From contig CP145410.1 in assembly GCA_036867785.1 (NCBI GenBank), forward strand, positions 992,001 through 1,056,000: a stretch of 64,000 nucleotides of DNA, given 5' to 3'. Below are positions 1-11,942 of this stretch, piece after piece (within the stretch, counting starts at the first letter, position 1; each line of letters begins with the position of its first letter). The notes beneath the pieces are model-generated. The model was given only the letters and a program-made list of their open reading frames with translations, ran no database searches and had not been told where the DNA came from. The stretch comes from Plasmodiophora brassicae. Lineage: Eukaryota; Endomyxa: Phytomyxea; Phytomyxea; Plasmodiophorida. The translations under genes and the position numbers were made by a program.

Positions 1-303
1 TCGACTTGGCCACGTCCGACGACGACATCCTTCGACAGCCCCCCGCACAACGACGAATGACGGCACGCCGTACTCCGCAGCGCCACCAAACGCCGTGACA
101 CTGACACTGCGCTGTCGCTGCCGGCGGCGGCTGCCCCCACCCACGGCCCCCACCACCAATCGGACACCCATTTTTGGAAGCGCCACTCAGCTGATGCCAA
201 CTGTGAAGAACGTGGCCCCTCCTTCGAACGCATTGCTACCTATCGGGCTGCCGATAACCTGGGGCCAGTGGCCGCAGACCCGTCGAGCCACATGTGCAGG
301 GGT
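1..303. other. No supportable gene (left edge)
   Basis: I see no convincing coding sequence here. A short open frame on the + strand (about 95-307) is proline/threonine/arginine-rich, has no recognisable motif and abuts the end of the minus-strand gene that follows. It could hold 3' flanking sequence of that gene or part of a gene that continues to the left. Confidence 0.4.
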
Positions 304-1224
304 TTAGTGCTGGGACTGCGCCCTAACGTACAGGATTGATGATGTCGGGTGGGGCGGCGCCTTGCCCGATAGCTCGGCGGCGGCAGTGAAGTGCTCGTGG
401 AGCAGGGTGGTTAGGCGCCGGCGACGTGTGGCGTCGCCCAGGTGCACCTTGCCGAGCATGACGAACCGGTTCCGATGGCGGTCCTTGACGATGCGCCCGA
501 AGCGCAGCCTGGCGTTCAGCCGGGCCAGTAGTCGGCGATGGGCCGGCTTCGTATGGGGGCCCTCGTTACCGACGGAGGTGACGACAACGATCGCGCTGGC
601 GTCGAATCCGATGTTCGTGGTCAGCGTCCGCCCTCGTTTGACCTGGATGCGGCGCCGGCTCCTGTCGACGTCGACGACGACGTTGTTCGAAAACCCGCCG
701 TTTACGACAACGTCGACGACCTCGTCGAACGTGCCGTCGTCATGGACGCGGACGAGCGCCAGACTGTCTGCCACGATCAGGGCCGCCATAGCGTTCGCTA
801 GCCCCATGTCCAGGTACCGTCGCAGGGTGTCAAACGACGCCACCACACAATGCACCGTCTTCGATGTGACGTACCGCGCCGACGCCACGTCAGTGATGCA
901 GGAGATGGGCAGGTCGTAGTAGTAGCGGATCTCGTGAGATTCCAGTTCGACGGCGTAATGGCCCAGGTCGAGGGCGACGTTGGCGCGCGCCACGAACGCG
1001 CACGCGTCCGCGACCTGGTCGCGTTCGACGGCGTAGAAGTTCGTGACGATGAACTTGATGGAGTCGAACGTCGGGCTGGGACGGGCCACCAGCACGGCCC
1101 CGTTGGCGAAGTTGACGCGCAGGCCTTGCGCCTGGTCCTCGAACGTGCAGTCGGCGCTGGCGCTTGCCTGGCACGATTCGCGGATCAGCTCGAGGACGGC
1201 ACGCACCATGCCATACGACGCCAT
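304..1224 (-). CDS. Protein with two YbjN-like modules
   Basis: An uninterrupted 306-residue protein starting at an ATG. Two segments show the pattern of bacterial YbjN (type III secretion chaperone-like fold). Residues about 75-145 have an N-x-x-L-x-L-G-x-Y/F strand, then a run of charged residues, a YYYDLP strand and a helix ending in a D-x-G-L-A-N-A-M-A-A-L-like stretch. Residues about 225-290 repeat this as LNARLRFGRIVKD followed by a strand and a terminal helix. YbjN proteins are common in bacteria and cyanobacteria and generally lack enzymatic motifs. Role here is unknown. The plus-strand gene 730 bp away has a related module, so the pair probably arose by duplication. The family call is pattern-based; that the gene is real is safer than its assignment. 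Confidence 0.6.
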   Translation of the reverse strand: MASYGMVRAVLELIRESCQASASADCTFEDQAQGLRVNFANGAVLVARPSPTFDSIKFIVTNFYAVERDQVADACAFVARANVALDLGHYAVELESHEIRYYYDLPISCITDVASARYVTSKTVHCVVASFDTLRRYLDMGLANAMAALIVADSLALVRVHDDGTFDEVVDVVVNGGFSNNVVVDVDRSRRRIQVKRGRTLTTNIGFDASAIVVVTSVGNEGPHTKPAHRRLLARLNARLRFGRIVKDRHRNRFVMLGKVHLGDATRRRRLTTLLHEHFTAAAELSGKAPPHPTSSILYVRAQSQH

Positions 1225-1953
1225 CGGCGACGGTCGATGACGACGGGACGGGGTGGGGCGGGGGCGTTGCGGCGGTGCTGGGGCGATCTAGAGCGCTGGC
1301 ACAACGTGGTGGACCTGGGGGAGGGTTATGAATCGACCACGAGGTGCAGCGGGATCCCGTTTCGAGGTCGTACGAATAAATGTGATGTGACACCTGGGGT
1401 TGGGCACGCTGGGTCGATCAGGAACATCGATGGGCGATGACGCTCGCCCGAATGAGTCAACATGGAACAAGCGGTATGCGATGTTTGGCATTGAAGCAAC
1501 CACCGCCGAACCGGTTCAGTAGATCGCACGAACGTATCGCCACAGCACGTCTGCTCCTCTGCTCCAGTGACTATGTGTATGGACTGTACCTCCTCCCCCA
1601 TGCTACGCGAGTGGGCCACGTTCTGCAACTCGGCATCCCCCAGGCGGCTCTGGATGGACAAGCAGGGGAGAGGTACGCGGACAGCGCTTGCCTCAAGGCG
1701 AACAACGTCTCCCGGGGTGGCCGAGCGTACTCAACGGCCGCCCTTGGCAACGGCTCTGTCCCCCGTCACCGGCGAGGTGGTGTATTCGGAAGCTGAAACA
1801 AGTGTCTGACCGGACGCGTTGAATCACGCGAGCCGCATCGCAGAATGCCGCGCTCAACGGCGCGCCCAATCGCATTGACGAGACTAGGGGCTGTCGACGA
1901 CCATATAGGAGCAGCTTACGTAACTCTATCCGGGGCCGAATCTGACACGTGAT
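1225..1953. other. Spacer between the two YbjN-like genes
   Basis: Short open frames occur on both strands (for example minus 1326-1661 and plus about 1573-1809) but none has a recognisable domain. It must contain the 5' flanks of both divergent YbjN-like genes, so a shared or back-to-back promoter is possible. A small unrecognised gene cannot be excluded. Confidence 0.3.
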
Positions 1954-2436
1954 ATGCAGGACGTCGGCGCGTTGGACGCGTTAGTAGCGGCGGTCACCGA
2001 TTACAGCAGCAGATGCAAAGGGAGCGCAGTAAAAGTGCTCCAAGCCTGCCCGACGGGATCCCAGGTCCATTTCGAATGGACGCCGCCCAATTCGCCGCCT
2101 CGAGACGTCTACGTGCGCCTGCTTACTGTACATGGGCAGAGCAATGCGTTGACGATCCGGGCCCAGGCCAGGTATCAGGTCCCGCACGACCGCCTGACCA
2201 CCACGGCCATCCTGATGAACATCCTCAACCAGAACTGCGATTGCGGATCGTTCCGGGTCAACATGTCAACGGGTCACATCTCGTACGTCGTGTCCGCGTT
2301 CCACAACGGGACGAACACGGCGGACATGACGTCGCGGTTCATGAAGTGGGTCGTTGCCGCGTGTCGACCTGTCGTCACCCGCGTTCTGACCGCAACCCTC
2401 GCAGGGAAATCGACCTTCGACTCGATACGTTCCTGA
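1954..2436 (+). CDS. Small YbjN-like protein
   Basis: 160 residues from an ATG at 1954, apparently intronless. The C-terminal two thirds match the YbjN pattern: a helix (ILMNILNQN), then CGSFRVN, a glycine turn, HISYVVSAFHNG, and a final amphipathic helix ending in the last 30 residues. The N-terminal part is a short beta-rich segment. No signal peptide or transmembrane segment. It is divergently oriented to the two-module gene to its left and is most simply a paralogue of it. Function unknown. The assignment rests on secondary-structure-like pattern and key Gly/Asn positions rather than on a strict motif. Confidence 0.55.
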   Translation: MQDVGALDALVAAVTDYSSRCKGSAVKVLQACPTGSQVHFEWTPPNSPPRDVYVRLLTVHGQSNALTIRAQARYQVPHDRLTTTAILMNILNQNCDCGSFRVNMSTGHISYVVSAFHNGTNTADMTSRFMKWVVAACRPVVTRVLTATLAGKSTFDSIRS

Positions 2437-2723
2437 ACATATGCCTGCTCAACGCGTGACGTGCACACGCCCATTAAACGGATGGAGAATCTGTGCCAAC
2501 GAGTGGCGAGAAGCGCACGAGTGCACCTAAACACCGGCAGGCAGCCAGACTGGAATGCAATGGCGTTTTAACTGTATTGTTTCTCCGGTTCGTCTCCCGC
2601 GTCAATGTCCAACGTCTTCTGCGACGCCTGCTTGTCGAACGTCGTCGGCGTCAACGCTGGGCGAACAGGTTTCTGCAGCGGCGATTTTAATGTGAACGCG
2701 CCGTCCTGAACGTCCAGGTCCCG

Positions 2724-5700
2724 TCAATTGCAGTGCAGTAGTGTGGACGAGGGAGCAATGACACAGACCTTAACGGTACCGGTTCTGTTGAGGACGAGTG
2801 GAGGTGGCACAATGCGCTGTCGTGCGGTGGACACGACTGGAGCGACCCGTGTGGGGGATCGGATGGTGCTGGCGTTTAGGTGGACAGTTGGGGTCCCGAT
2901 TGGCGGCGGCTTCAGCAACTGATTCGTCACGTCGATGTCCACCTTGGAGACCCGGTGGATCGTCTGGCGACCATGCAGGACGGACTCGATGACTTGATCG
3001 CTGGGGCATTCGACCTTGGCGGGCTCCAGCACGGATCTGTGCAGCGTCTCCAGCATGTTCGGGGGCGCTGGCGTCGACCGTATCCAGAACTCGAAATAGT
3101 TCTCGAAATCGGACGGCGGCGGGAAACACTGCAGGCACAGGGCGACGAGCTGCCAGCCGAGACGAATGCTCTCGCTCGATGGGTTCCAGTTCAGCTGCTT
3201 GACCAGCTGGCACAGGATCTCGACCCGGAGCTTGGGCGAGTGAATGCCGGCGGCCACAATGTCCCGTGCAAGGATCACCGATTTCGTCGTGTTCTGCCGG
3301 TCGCCCATGAAGCACATGATGCTCTTGAAGCACGTCTTCGCCATCTTCTCCAGATGCGAGCCAAGGTCTCGGGTCAGGGCGCTGTGGATCGGCTGGTTGG
3401 AGTAGGCCATGAACCCATCGGCGAGCGCCTGCTTCTGCGTACTGAACACCTTGGCGGACGCCCACTCCATCGGCGACTTCAGGCCCGGGTAGTTGCCCAG
3501 GTTGAACATGTCGGCCGTCGAGTACCGGAAGAAGTGGTCCTTGATCGCGGCGGTGACCTCGAGGATCCGCTTGCGATCCTTCTGGGCGACCGCCGTCTTC
3601 AACTGCAGCTGCATGAGCTTCTCGGGCGTGTTCGACACGGCGGATCGCAGGTAGACGATGTCGGGCGAGTTGTAGTTCAGGCTGGTGGCCAGTTCGAGCA
3701 GTTTGACAATTTCTTCACGATCCAGGCGAATCATCTGCTCGCGTGCCGTCCGTTCACAGTGCAGGAGGCCACGACCGATTGCCAGCCCCTTGGCAACCTC
3801 CGGGTTCCGGTCCAGGTTCTCGATCGCATCGCACAACGGGATGGCCTGCTCGAATTTCCTCGGATCCATCTGCCAACCACATGTCAGGCGTCGAAACGAG
3901 CAGGGCAAGGCTTCAGCGCCAACCTGACTGACAGCCGCACGAAGCGCGGCTTTGGCGGTGACGATCTTGTGAAGGTGGACTTTGGCACTGTTAACGACGT
4001 CGCTGAGACGGTCGTCGACATTGCTGCCGATTTGCTGCAGGCAGAACTCGATCGCCTCGGCATCGCAGTTCTCAATCGCCTGCACGATCTTAGCCTCGTA
4101 CTTGACGGTGGATGCCCACGTCGTCAGTTGACGTCGGCAAGCGGCGATCTCGGAGTTCGGGAACCCAGTGCATTCCAGGAGGGCGGCTTCGACAGCCGAC
4201 CATGACGGTTCGTCGTTGACTTGGAGGGCGGTGGCCATGGCTTTCCGCAGTGGAACGATTGCCTTGGCCTCAGCGACAATTGCTGATAGCGACGGCGTTC
4301 GCATTCGGCACGAAGACGCGTCTCCAAGAGCAGATTCCAATTGATCGTAATCGATAACGCTTCCTTCACCGGTGTAACCGCCTGATTCGATAGCAGCCTT
4401 GAGCGCCTTCTCGATCGCACGTTCAGCACGAAGTTCATCGCGAGTCTGTGTCGCCGCGACAAACTCGTCGTCCGTGTCAACGCCCAACGTCGCGGCTTTG
4501 TCCAGCGCCTCGTCGAGCGAGTCGACATTGTTCGTTGCCAGCCCTTCGCGAAGCAAATCGAAGCACTGCTTCTTGAGCAGGATGTTCCCCATGGCAGATC
4601 GCACCCGGTCCACCAGGTCTGAAAGGGCAACTCAACAGGACGATGCAGGGCACAGGTACCTACTATTCCACGTACCTGATTTGTAACCGATCTTTTCGGC
4701 CCAGTTCAGCACGGTCTGGAACTCGTCTGCGTTGTCCTCGGTGCACTCCAGCTTGAGCACGTCCTCGATCTGAGCCCGCAGCTTGCGACGTTCGGCCATC
4801 TGCGAGCGAACCTTGCGAGCTTCCTGCAATTCGGCGAACTCGAATTTGACATCGGCGGCATCGTCCAGCGCGGCAGACAGTGCTTCTTCGTCGTCGTCCG
4901 CGATCGCTTTGCGTATGGCGCCAACCTTCTCCTTGAACACGCGGAGCGTCCGCTGCGCAAGGACTCGACGGACGTGGCTCTGGATCCTGACGACAAGCTT
5001 CGCGATACAAGCATTCCTCTTGCTCTCCATAGCCTTATGGGCCACGGTCCGGTACAAGACCTGCAGGCGAACATTCAGAAACCTTGACGTCCTAGAGCGA
5101 CCCGATGCCCCTACTTGGGTCTTGCCGATTCGGATTGCAGACGGGTCGACGCCCAGCTGTTCGACGAGCATCCGCGCCAGTTCAGCAGCGGGCCGATTCG
5201 AGAACCGGGCCAGGCTTCTGGGGTCGTCAGCAGCACACCGATATCGGGCGCAGAACTGTTCATGCTTGTAACGATAGGGGAACCCCTGTCACATATCATC
5301 GTTAGGTTCTGCCGCCGCGCATCACGATGGCACCGGCTGTACCGATTTACGAATCTGCAGAGCCTCGAAAACACCAGCTTTGAAACGTCAGTTCAGGAGA
5401 GGTCATATCGTTGACGAGGGATCGCTTACAATATCGAAGTTGCTCGAACACCATCGTGCCGTCAAAGACGCCCTTGCTCTTGGTGGTGTTCGGTTTGATG
5501 CATCGAACGTAATGTGGTGATGTCGACTCCAGCTTTGTAATGAGCGCGGACAGCTGCTTCTGGAATTGCCCACCGAGAGTGGCCTTGCGATTCTTGGTCA
5601 TCTCCTCACCTGATGGGAAGAGCCCGCGCAGGAACGCGCTCTGTGATGCATCGAGAAGCATGACAAGATCATCGCTCATCGTGTCGTTGTTCTTTTCGAG

Positions 5701-8548
5701 GAACCCTTCGCACGAATAGTCGACCGGCCCGGCGTAGTGGACGATGATGAAGTGAAGCGCCTTCTTGACGTTCCGCTCGAATCGCTTGCATTGCGCATGC
5801 GTCGTCCCAAGCTTAGCAAAGTAGGTCGCGTCCGTCGTGCGAGGAAGGCGGATCTCTTCGTCGAGCAGCGCCAGGATGCCCGTGGATTTCGCCTCGATTA
5901 GGTCAAGGACGACCTGGTTGTCCACGAAATCGATGTGCTCGAATTCAATGCCCTCGTCTGCGTACGCCTTCTCTTCCAGCTTGAACGTGTGCCTGTTGAA
6001 ATGCTGCTGCAATTTCTCGTTCTGTGCAGCCGTCCATTAGTAGTCGGCGAACGATATGACCAGCCAATGGGTTCATCTACCGTGTAGTTGATGCAGAGCT
6101 GCTCAAAGCTGTTGTTCTCGAATATTTCAAAGCCGAAGATGTCGAGAACTCCAATGCTGGTCATGTTCGCCGCGTTCGGGTCCGATGAGATGGACACAGC
6201 GCGGTTTATGCGCCCGATCAGCCAGTCGAACAGCTTGGCATAGACGAACTTGGCTGTCGCGTGCCGCATGCCCGATGCTTCGTCACAGCTCAGCTTGATC
6301 ATCGTATTGGACTGCCCCTTGATTTGCATCACTCGCGAAGTGAAAGCCATCCCAAGCGACGTAACCGGCACCTCCAGAAGGGTGCTAACAATTTGAGCCT
6401 GTGCTCCATGGTATCACGATCGGTCACATATCGACAGTCAGGCCATCGGATGCTTACCGCGGCCTCACTTTCGGCTGTGTTAAGAATTTCGCACGAGCGC
6501 TCACCTGAACGGCGGGGCGCATGTTAGACAGTGCACTACGTGGTCGTTATCGCGGATTCTACCGAGAGCCTTGAACTGGATGTCGCCGAGGTGCAGGACG
6601 GCGGCTGTCACACGAAAAATGTTATCGATCTCGTCCGACGACAGGCCAAGATGCTGCAGAGCGCCTAGGGCATGGTGCACAGAGCATGAGACGATGTCAG
6701 CGTCCACGATGCGATCGCGCTACCTTCGACGGAGGCAAAATCCAGGGCATCATCAACGTTCTCCACATCAATGCTGTCGACTTGGTTCAGGTAGGCAAAC
6801 GTAGACGGATCACGCAGCCGCAGCTGCTGCCGACGATCGTCGTCTGCACCTCGGCAGAGCTGGAAGAATATGTGGTAGTTACGCTCCAGCTTCATCTGGC
6901 TGACGACCCGGCTCTTCTCGAGAAGGTAATTGGTATTCGACGCACCGCATATCCGGCTTGAGGAATCCAGGAACACTTCGATGTACTGCTGGCGAGTTGA
7001 GTCGACCTTAGCGCACCCCACGAGCTGATATCCAACCTTTCCGAAGCGACTACTGTTCGAATTGCGAACCGTCTTGGCATTCCCAAACGCTTCCAGGACC
7101 GGGTTGGCCAGCAAGATGCGCTGCTCGACATTGGATTCGGTTCCAGCACATTCAGCAAGGAACTGCAGGCATTGCTTGGTCGTTTCCGTTTTGCCCGCCC
7201 CGCTCTCCCCTGATAGCGAGCAATCACACAGTCAGACGGTGGACCACAGGTTAGCAATCAGGTGGCCTGTTCACCGGAAATGATGATCGCCTGGTTGTTC
7301 GACTTCTCCAGAACGCCTCGAAACGCCTGATCGGCAATGACGTACACGTGTGGTGGTAAATCAACTTCGCCTCGTGTCATATATTTCTCAAGCATGCTTG
7401 GGGTGTACAAGCCCAAGGACTGCAAGGCCGACAGAATCAGTAAGGACCAGATGGGATGGTCCACAACGTGCGAATTATACGCAGTATGGGTTGATGGCGA
7501 TGAGGATGGTTCCAACGTTCGTGTAGATCTTGTTCTCAGCAAATCGAGTGCGCAAGGAATGTACAATTAGCGGCTCGCTGGTATCACCAAGCACCACGAG
7601 ATCGTCGAAATTCTGATCCAGCGTCGACATATCGACTGCCTCGACGTTAACGTTCTTTGGGACAGATATGGTCTGCGTTGGTATCGAATTCTGTCAGCGC
7701 TCCTGTCCGTTAGAACAAGAAGTATGGCTTCTTACACGGCCGTCATCTAAAGTATACTCGCGGTTGCCGTTGGGATGGGTCTTTAGCAACTGCCCTGGGA
7801 TAAACGCGTCCTTCGGGTCAGGAACCTGGATCGTCATTCAGACACCATTCCTGTCCCCGTCGATACTTCAGCATACCCAATAGTAGACAGCATTTGGGTC
7901 TGCAGGAGCCCACGCCCCTGTTGCGGAGCCAGTCCGTGTATGAGTGGCATCTGGAGGAACATCTGTGTCGGCTGGAAACATGAGAGGCGATCAGTAGGTG
8001 CCATGACAACATGGCATTTCCAGATCCTGTACAGGCATCGCCATCGGTTGGAAGCTCGAAACGCTTCATATCCTTCCTAGGTTCCCGCAACGACTGCACT
8101 GGATGCTCTTCAGCCGGCTTCTCCCACGTTGTTTCACCGGTTTCATCATTGACGTAGAACGTCTGCCCATCGTCAGTGGTCTGCTCTGTCCAGCCAGATT
8201 CGGAAGAGCGTTTTGCAGACGCCTTGACGGCCTTCCTAGCAGACGCCTTCGACGCGGTTGACGATTCCCCTGCTCTGAGACGCCTGGACGATACTGCCAG
8301 GCATCAGCAAGAGCCGAACAATGGTCCGGCACTTGCAAACCTGATCCCGGGGTAGGCGCACTCGAAAGGTACTCTTGAAGCAAGGGGATCGAGGAAATCG
8401 CTGTCCAGTTCCCAAGTGATTCGCACCACGCGTCCATGTCACCAGTTGCAATGCGGTCGCGTAGAAGGCCACAGAAGACATCGAACGCATAGGGACCGTT
8501 TTGGTCACCATCGGCGTCGATGAACAACCATTCCTCGTCCGCCGACAT
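2724..8548 (-). CDS. Unconventional myosin: GYF-WW-motor-IQ-MyTH4
   Basis: A multi-exon gene of about 1,750 residues. The N-terminus (first 60 residues) is a GYF_2-like domain (W-L-F...G-P-Y...W...W). A WW domain follows (SGWTEQ...TWEKP), then the myosin SH3-like fold (VYYWVPDPKDAFIPGQL). The motor has INPY, the P-loop SGESGAGKTE, NSSRFGK, LEKSRV, a relay region and YVRCIKPN. One IQ motif (RIQSHVRRVLAQR) precedes a long helical region and a MyTH4 domain (about 3.0-3.4 kb in the window, around NTTKSVILARDIV). No FERM domain follows; the tail is short and ends LLHCN. Introns are short; the one at 8294-8340 is 47 nt and leaves a phase-1 join. MyTH4 domains bind microtubules or other cargo, so this is probably a cargo motor linking actin to other structures. 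Confidence 0.93.
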
Positions 8549-8699
8549 TATCGGGCAAGCGTCGCAATCTCGACGATACGCCAGTGTGTGATCGGGATAT
8601 TTCCGCTCAAGAGATTCTGTGTACGCTAGTCACGCTCGATATTCTATGTACAGTATTTACTTGTTCTGTTTAAATTACGAGACAGGCAAATTGTTGCAT

Positions 8700-11600
8700 T
8701 CACGGACCCGACAAGATTCGCAGTACCTCTGATTGGTTGCAAGAGTGCACGTGAACGAGCGACGTCGTAAGCGATTCCACAGCGGCGCGAGTGTCTGGGC
8801 AATGAATTAAGCCAGACAGGATGCGATTCGCCAAGAGTCTGACGCGCGAATCAGCGAACATGGCACGCCAATGCAGTCGAACATAAGAAAGAACGAGTTC
8901 GGGATGTTGAAGCGAGCCGACGGCTAGCATCTCCATTGCAGATGCCTTCGACGATCTGCTGGCCTCGTTACAGCCTACAACGAGGCCAGCCAATTGTAAG
9001 ACGGCGCAGTCTATGGAAGCCGTTGAAGATGCAATGTCCAGCAGCCGAGTTAAAACACTCCATTGGCGCTCTCGATAAGCGGCGGAAAGGGCATCGCATA
9101 CAAGTTCCCTAGGTGCCGACGAGACCACGATTTGAAGGGCGTTCCAGATATCATTTTCGATATCGATGGCGCTATTCGCAAGGCAGATCATCGACGTCAC
9201 ACGTCGAACCAGGTCCGTCGCGAACCTGCCCTTGAAGATGGGAGGCGCTTCTGAGAGGAGACGAATCAGGCGATTGCGAACAGAGATATTGGAGTGGGAC
9301 AGTAGTGCGATGCACGACGGGTCGTACTCTCCAACGAAGGAAACAGTTTCCCCCGCGTGCAAAGAATCGATCCACGATAGCAGCCAGGAGTTACTGATGA
9401 CATTCTGCAATTCGGGGAACTGAAGAACAAGCGTTCTCGGAACAGCCATGGCTAACGATCTGTCCCGGAACAGCCACGACAGATCAGTAGCAATGGCGTT
9501 GCTGGCGGGGAGTTTCTGGGAGAGCCAGTGCAGGAGAAAGGTGACGGACGTGATGGCGCTTCGCTGGCGTTCTTGCGAGGACAACAGACCGCGAATTCGT
9601 TCAAGTCTGTAAAGCCTACCAGCAAACGACGCAGGTGGATTGTCGTCCGCTAGCGACAGGATCACAGAAACCAGAACTGCGGTATCGACGTCTCCACGAT
9701 TCCAATGTGTCTGACGTGCATCATTCGGCACCGAAGCAATATTACCTGAAGCAACAGCCCAGAGTAGCAGATGCTTCGTGTGTACTGCAACGTGAAACGC
9801 AGCAGCGAGAGATCGCGACAGCGAGCCGATAACTGCTTTGAAGTCGTTAAGATTGGCGCCGGTATTAGAAATCAAGTCAAGGAGAACATTGGCAAGAAGA
9901 GCGATGGGTGAGGTTGCCTTGTCAAGAAGTTGGATGAACCCACTGGGGGCGAGCAGACAGATTTTTACTACCAGAGGACGCCTTGTCCCTGCGTCGCCAC
10001 TTTGCCAATTAAAGGCTGCAGGAAGGTCGGGAAGAATAAGGTCGATCGTGCTTTCAGGAGCCAGTTTGAACAGGAGTGCAAGACATTCGTCATTTAGATT
10101 ATGGATGGCCTGCAGGGAAGACCCGCAACCAGATGACGAAAGAAGCCCAGTCGCCAAAAGGTGAACCGAGGAGTTCGACCCGAACTCGCGCCCAGTAAAT
10201 TCAGTAATGTCCTTTGCCAAGAGCCCTACTTCCGGGCCAGAACATATATTGAGCAAGAATGTGATCACGAACTGAGCCAAATCCCGGTTTTGGTGCACAG
10301 CAGAGATTGCCAGTTGCCAGCATGATGCAGGTAGGCGAGGTATTAGTTCAGGATTGGTAAGAAGCACTGGTCCGAGACGATCGCATCCGACGGCTCCGAC
10401 GAACTTCGTCAACTCTGAAGCGTTCGCTCCAGCAAGCATCCCATTCAGGAGAAGGCTTTCGGACGAAAGATCGCACTGAGCAGCATCAGGCGCAACGGGG
10501 TCTCGCCTCGAAAGTGAACTTCGCTGCCGCAACCGGTTCAGGGCCTGTGTAAACCGCGCCCTGACTGGTGAGGAAATCGGAAACTCAGTGGCAGCTCTGT
10601 CTATGGCGTCCAGAGTACCACGCGGAGGAACGATGTCCTGGAAGGACCACTCCAGGACGTTTCGCACAACGTACCTGGATAGCTCTATCGGCGAAGCAGA
10701 CCGGAGGTACAGCCGTAAATCGCTAAACGCCAGGGAAACGTCGAGCTGCAACGGATCTTCAAACGGGAATGCGGCCGTGTCGACCTCTTCATTCTGGCCA
10801 ATGACAACCTCAAGCATGACGGCGTTCGAGAACAATGGCGTCATTATAGAGGCCACATCGCATTTTCGCAACATGACCATGACAGTGCATCCGTATCCTC
10901 GGTCTATCATGAGGCGGGCCTCGTGAATGGGCAGGATCAACGATGCTTCGTCGCGTTGCTCAGTTGAGATCGTGATCCCGTTGCTATGGATGATACGTAG
11001 AGCGGTATCGATGGCAGCAACAAAGGTCGCGCAGGCGACTCGTACGAGGAGGTAAAACAAAGCCGACAGGCGATGTTGGGAGCCACTTCGCAACTGTCGT
11101 CGGCAAACGCGGCGCGTCAGTTCGATCACAACAAACTGGAGGTTCCCGAAAGCAAACTCATGATCAAACGGACCGGATGGAGGAATCCCTTCGCTGACGC
11201 TCGATTCCAATACAGCCTGGACTTGAGCTGAGAAAGCGTTGAGATGACCGGTGTCGTCATTGACAATGGTCGACATCAGTGACCGGATGACAGAGAAACT
11301 CATGCCCAGATGATCGCCGGAACGCGAAGGCACTTCAAACGGCCCACTCGGGTACAACTCAGGCTGGCCGACAAATTTGCAGAGGACGTGAACGATAATG
11401 GTTCGGTCAATCGCGCTAAAAGTCTCATCGCAGGTGTAGCCGATATCGTCTAAGCAAGCAGGCGCATCGTCGCGTTGCCACCTGTGCGATATCCACTGAA
11501 AGGCATCCTCTGATAAGAGATACACCCCAGGAGGCAGCATCGTTCGAGAGCGGACGTCGTCATCAAACAACGGCAAATCCCGCCTGATGGACGTAAACAT

Positions 11601-11942
11601 CTCGTCGTCACCGAAAGCACAGGCCCGAATATCATCGTCGCTGACCGAGACCCGCATCTCAAACAACGTCGAGACAGTGGCCCGAATTGCCTGCTTCGTG
11701 TCCAGTCCCAACTTGGCCATCACCACCGACTTATGGAGCGGTTCAAGGAAAATCTCGCCGGTCGCCCGCATCGCTGCACAGACGGCTTCCACGCTTCTGC
11801 CCAAATCAGGCCCTCTGAGCAGAGCGGACAGCGCCCGTCGCTCATCCTCCCCGATTCCCGCATCACGCTTCCCCAGCAGCGCAATCAGCTCGTTCGTCGC
11901 CCGCCCATACTCGTCCTCGCCGACAACCCCTCCGTTCATCAT
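8700..11942 (-). CDS. Large helical (alpha-solenoid-like) protein, unknown
   Basis: A single open frame of 1,080 residues from an ATG at 11942. No intron is needed, which is unusual for this window. It is dominated by Leu/Ala-rich amphipathic helices typical of HEAT/ARM-like solenoids, with no catalytic motif, signal peptide or transmembrane helix. I do not recognise a family. Its size and solenoid character suggest a scaffold in a large complex (Integrator, Mediator or trafficking scaffolds are all conceivable), but no diagnostic segment supports any one of them. It is tandem with, and upstream of, the myosin on the same strand, about 150 bp away. Confidence 0.75.
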   Translation of the reverse strand: MMNGGVVGEDEYGRATNELIALLGKRDAGIGEDERRALSALLRGPDLGRSVEAVCAAMRATGEIFLEPLHKSVVMAKLGLDTKQAIRATVSTLFEMRVSVSDDDIRACAFGDDEMFTSIRRDLPLFDDDVRSRTMLPPGVYLLSEDAFQWISHRWQRDDAPACLDDIGYTCDETFSAIDRTIIVHVLCKFVGQPELYPSGPFEVPSRSGDHLGMSFSVIRSLMSTIVNDDTGHLNAFSAQVQAVLESSVSEGIPPSGPFDHEFAFGNLQFVVIELTRRVCRRQLRSGSQHRLSALFYLLVRVACATFVAAIDTALRIIHSNGITISTEQRDEASLILPIHEARLMIDRGYGCTVMVMLRKCDVASIMTPLFSNAVMLEVVIGQNEEVDTAAFPFEDPLQLDVSLAFSDLRLYLRSASPIELSRYVVRNVLEWSFQDIVPPRGTLDAIDRAATEFPISSPVRARFTQALNRLRQRSSLSRRDPVAPDAAQCDLSSESLLLNGMLAGANASELTKFVGAVGCDRLGPVLLTNPELIPRLPASCWQLAISAVHQNRDLAQFVITFLLNICSGPEVGLLAKDITEFTGREFGSNSSVHLLATGLLSSSGCGSSLQAIHNLNDECLALLFKLAPESTIDLILPDLPAAFNWQSGDAGTRRPLVVKICLLAPSGFIQLLDKATSPIALLANVLLDLISNTGANLNDFKAVIGSLSRSLAAAFHVAVHTKHLLLWAVASGNIASVPNDARQTHWNRGDVDTAVLVSVILSLADDNPPASFAGRLYRLERIRGLLSSQERQRSAITSVTFLLHWLSQKLPASNAIATDLSWLFRDRSLAMAVPRTLVLQFPELQNVISNSWLLSWIDSLHAGETVSFVGEYDPSCIALLSHSNISVRNRLIRLLSEAPPIFKGRFATDLVRRVTSMICLANSAIDIENDIWNALQIVVSSAPRELVCDALSAAYRERQWSVLTRLLDIASSTASIDCAVLQLAGLVVGCNEASRSSKASAMEMLAVGSLQHPELVLSYVRLHWRAMFADSRVRLLANRILSGLIHCPDTRAAVESLTTSLVHVHSCNQSEVLRILSGP

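Noticed and set aside
362-919. A 185-codon plus-strand open frame rich in Arg/Ser/Thr
   Set aside because: It is antisense to the YbjN-like gene, has no ordered pattern and matches the complement of G/C-ending codons.
2880-4205. A 441-codon plus-strand open frame
   Set aside because: It is antisense to the last myosin exon; the minus strand shows the MyTH4 domain there, and GC-rich codon usage keeps the antisense frame open.
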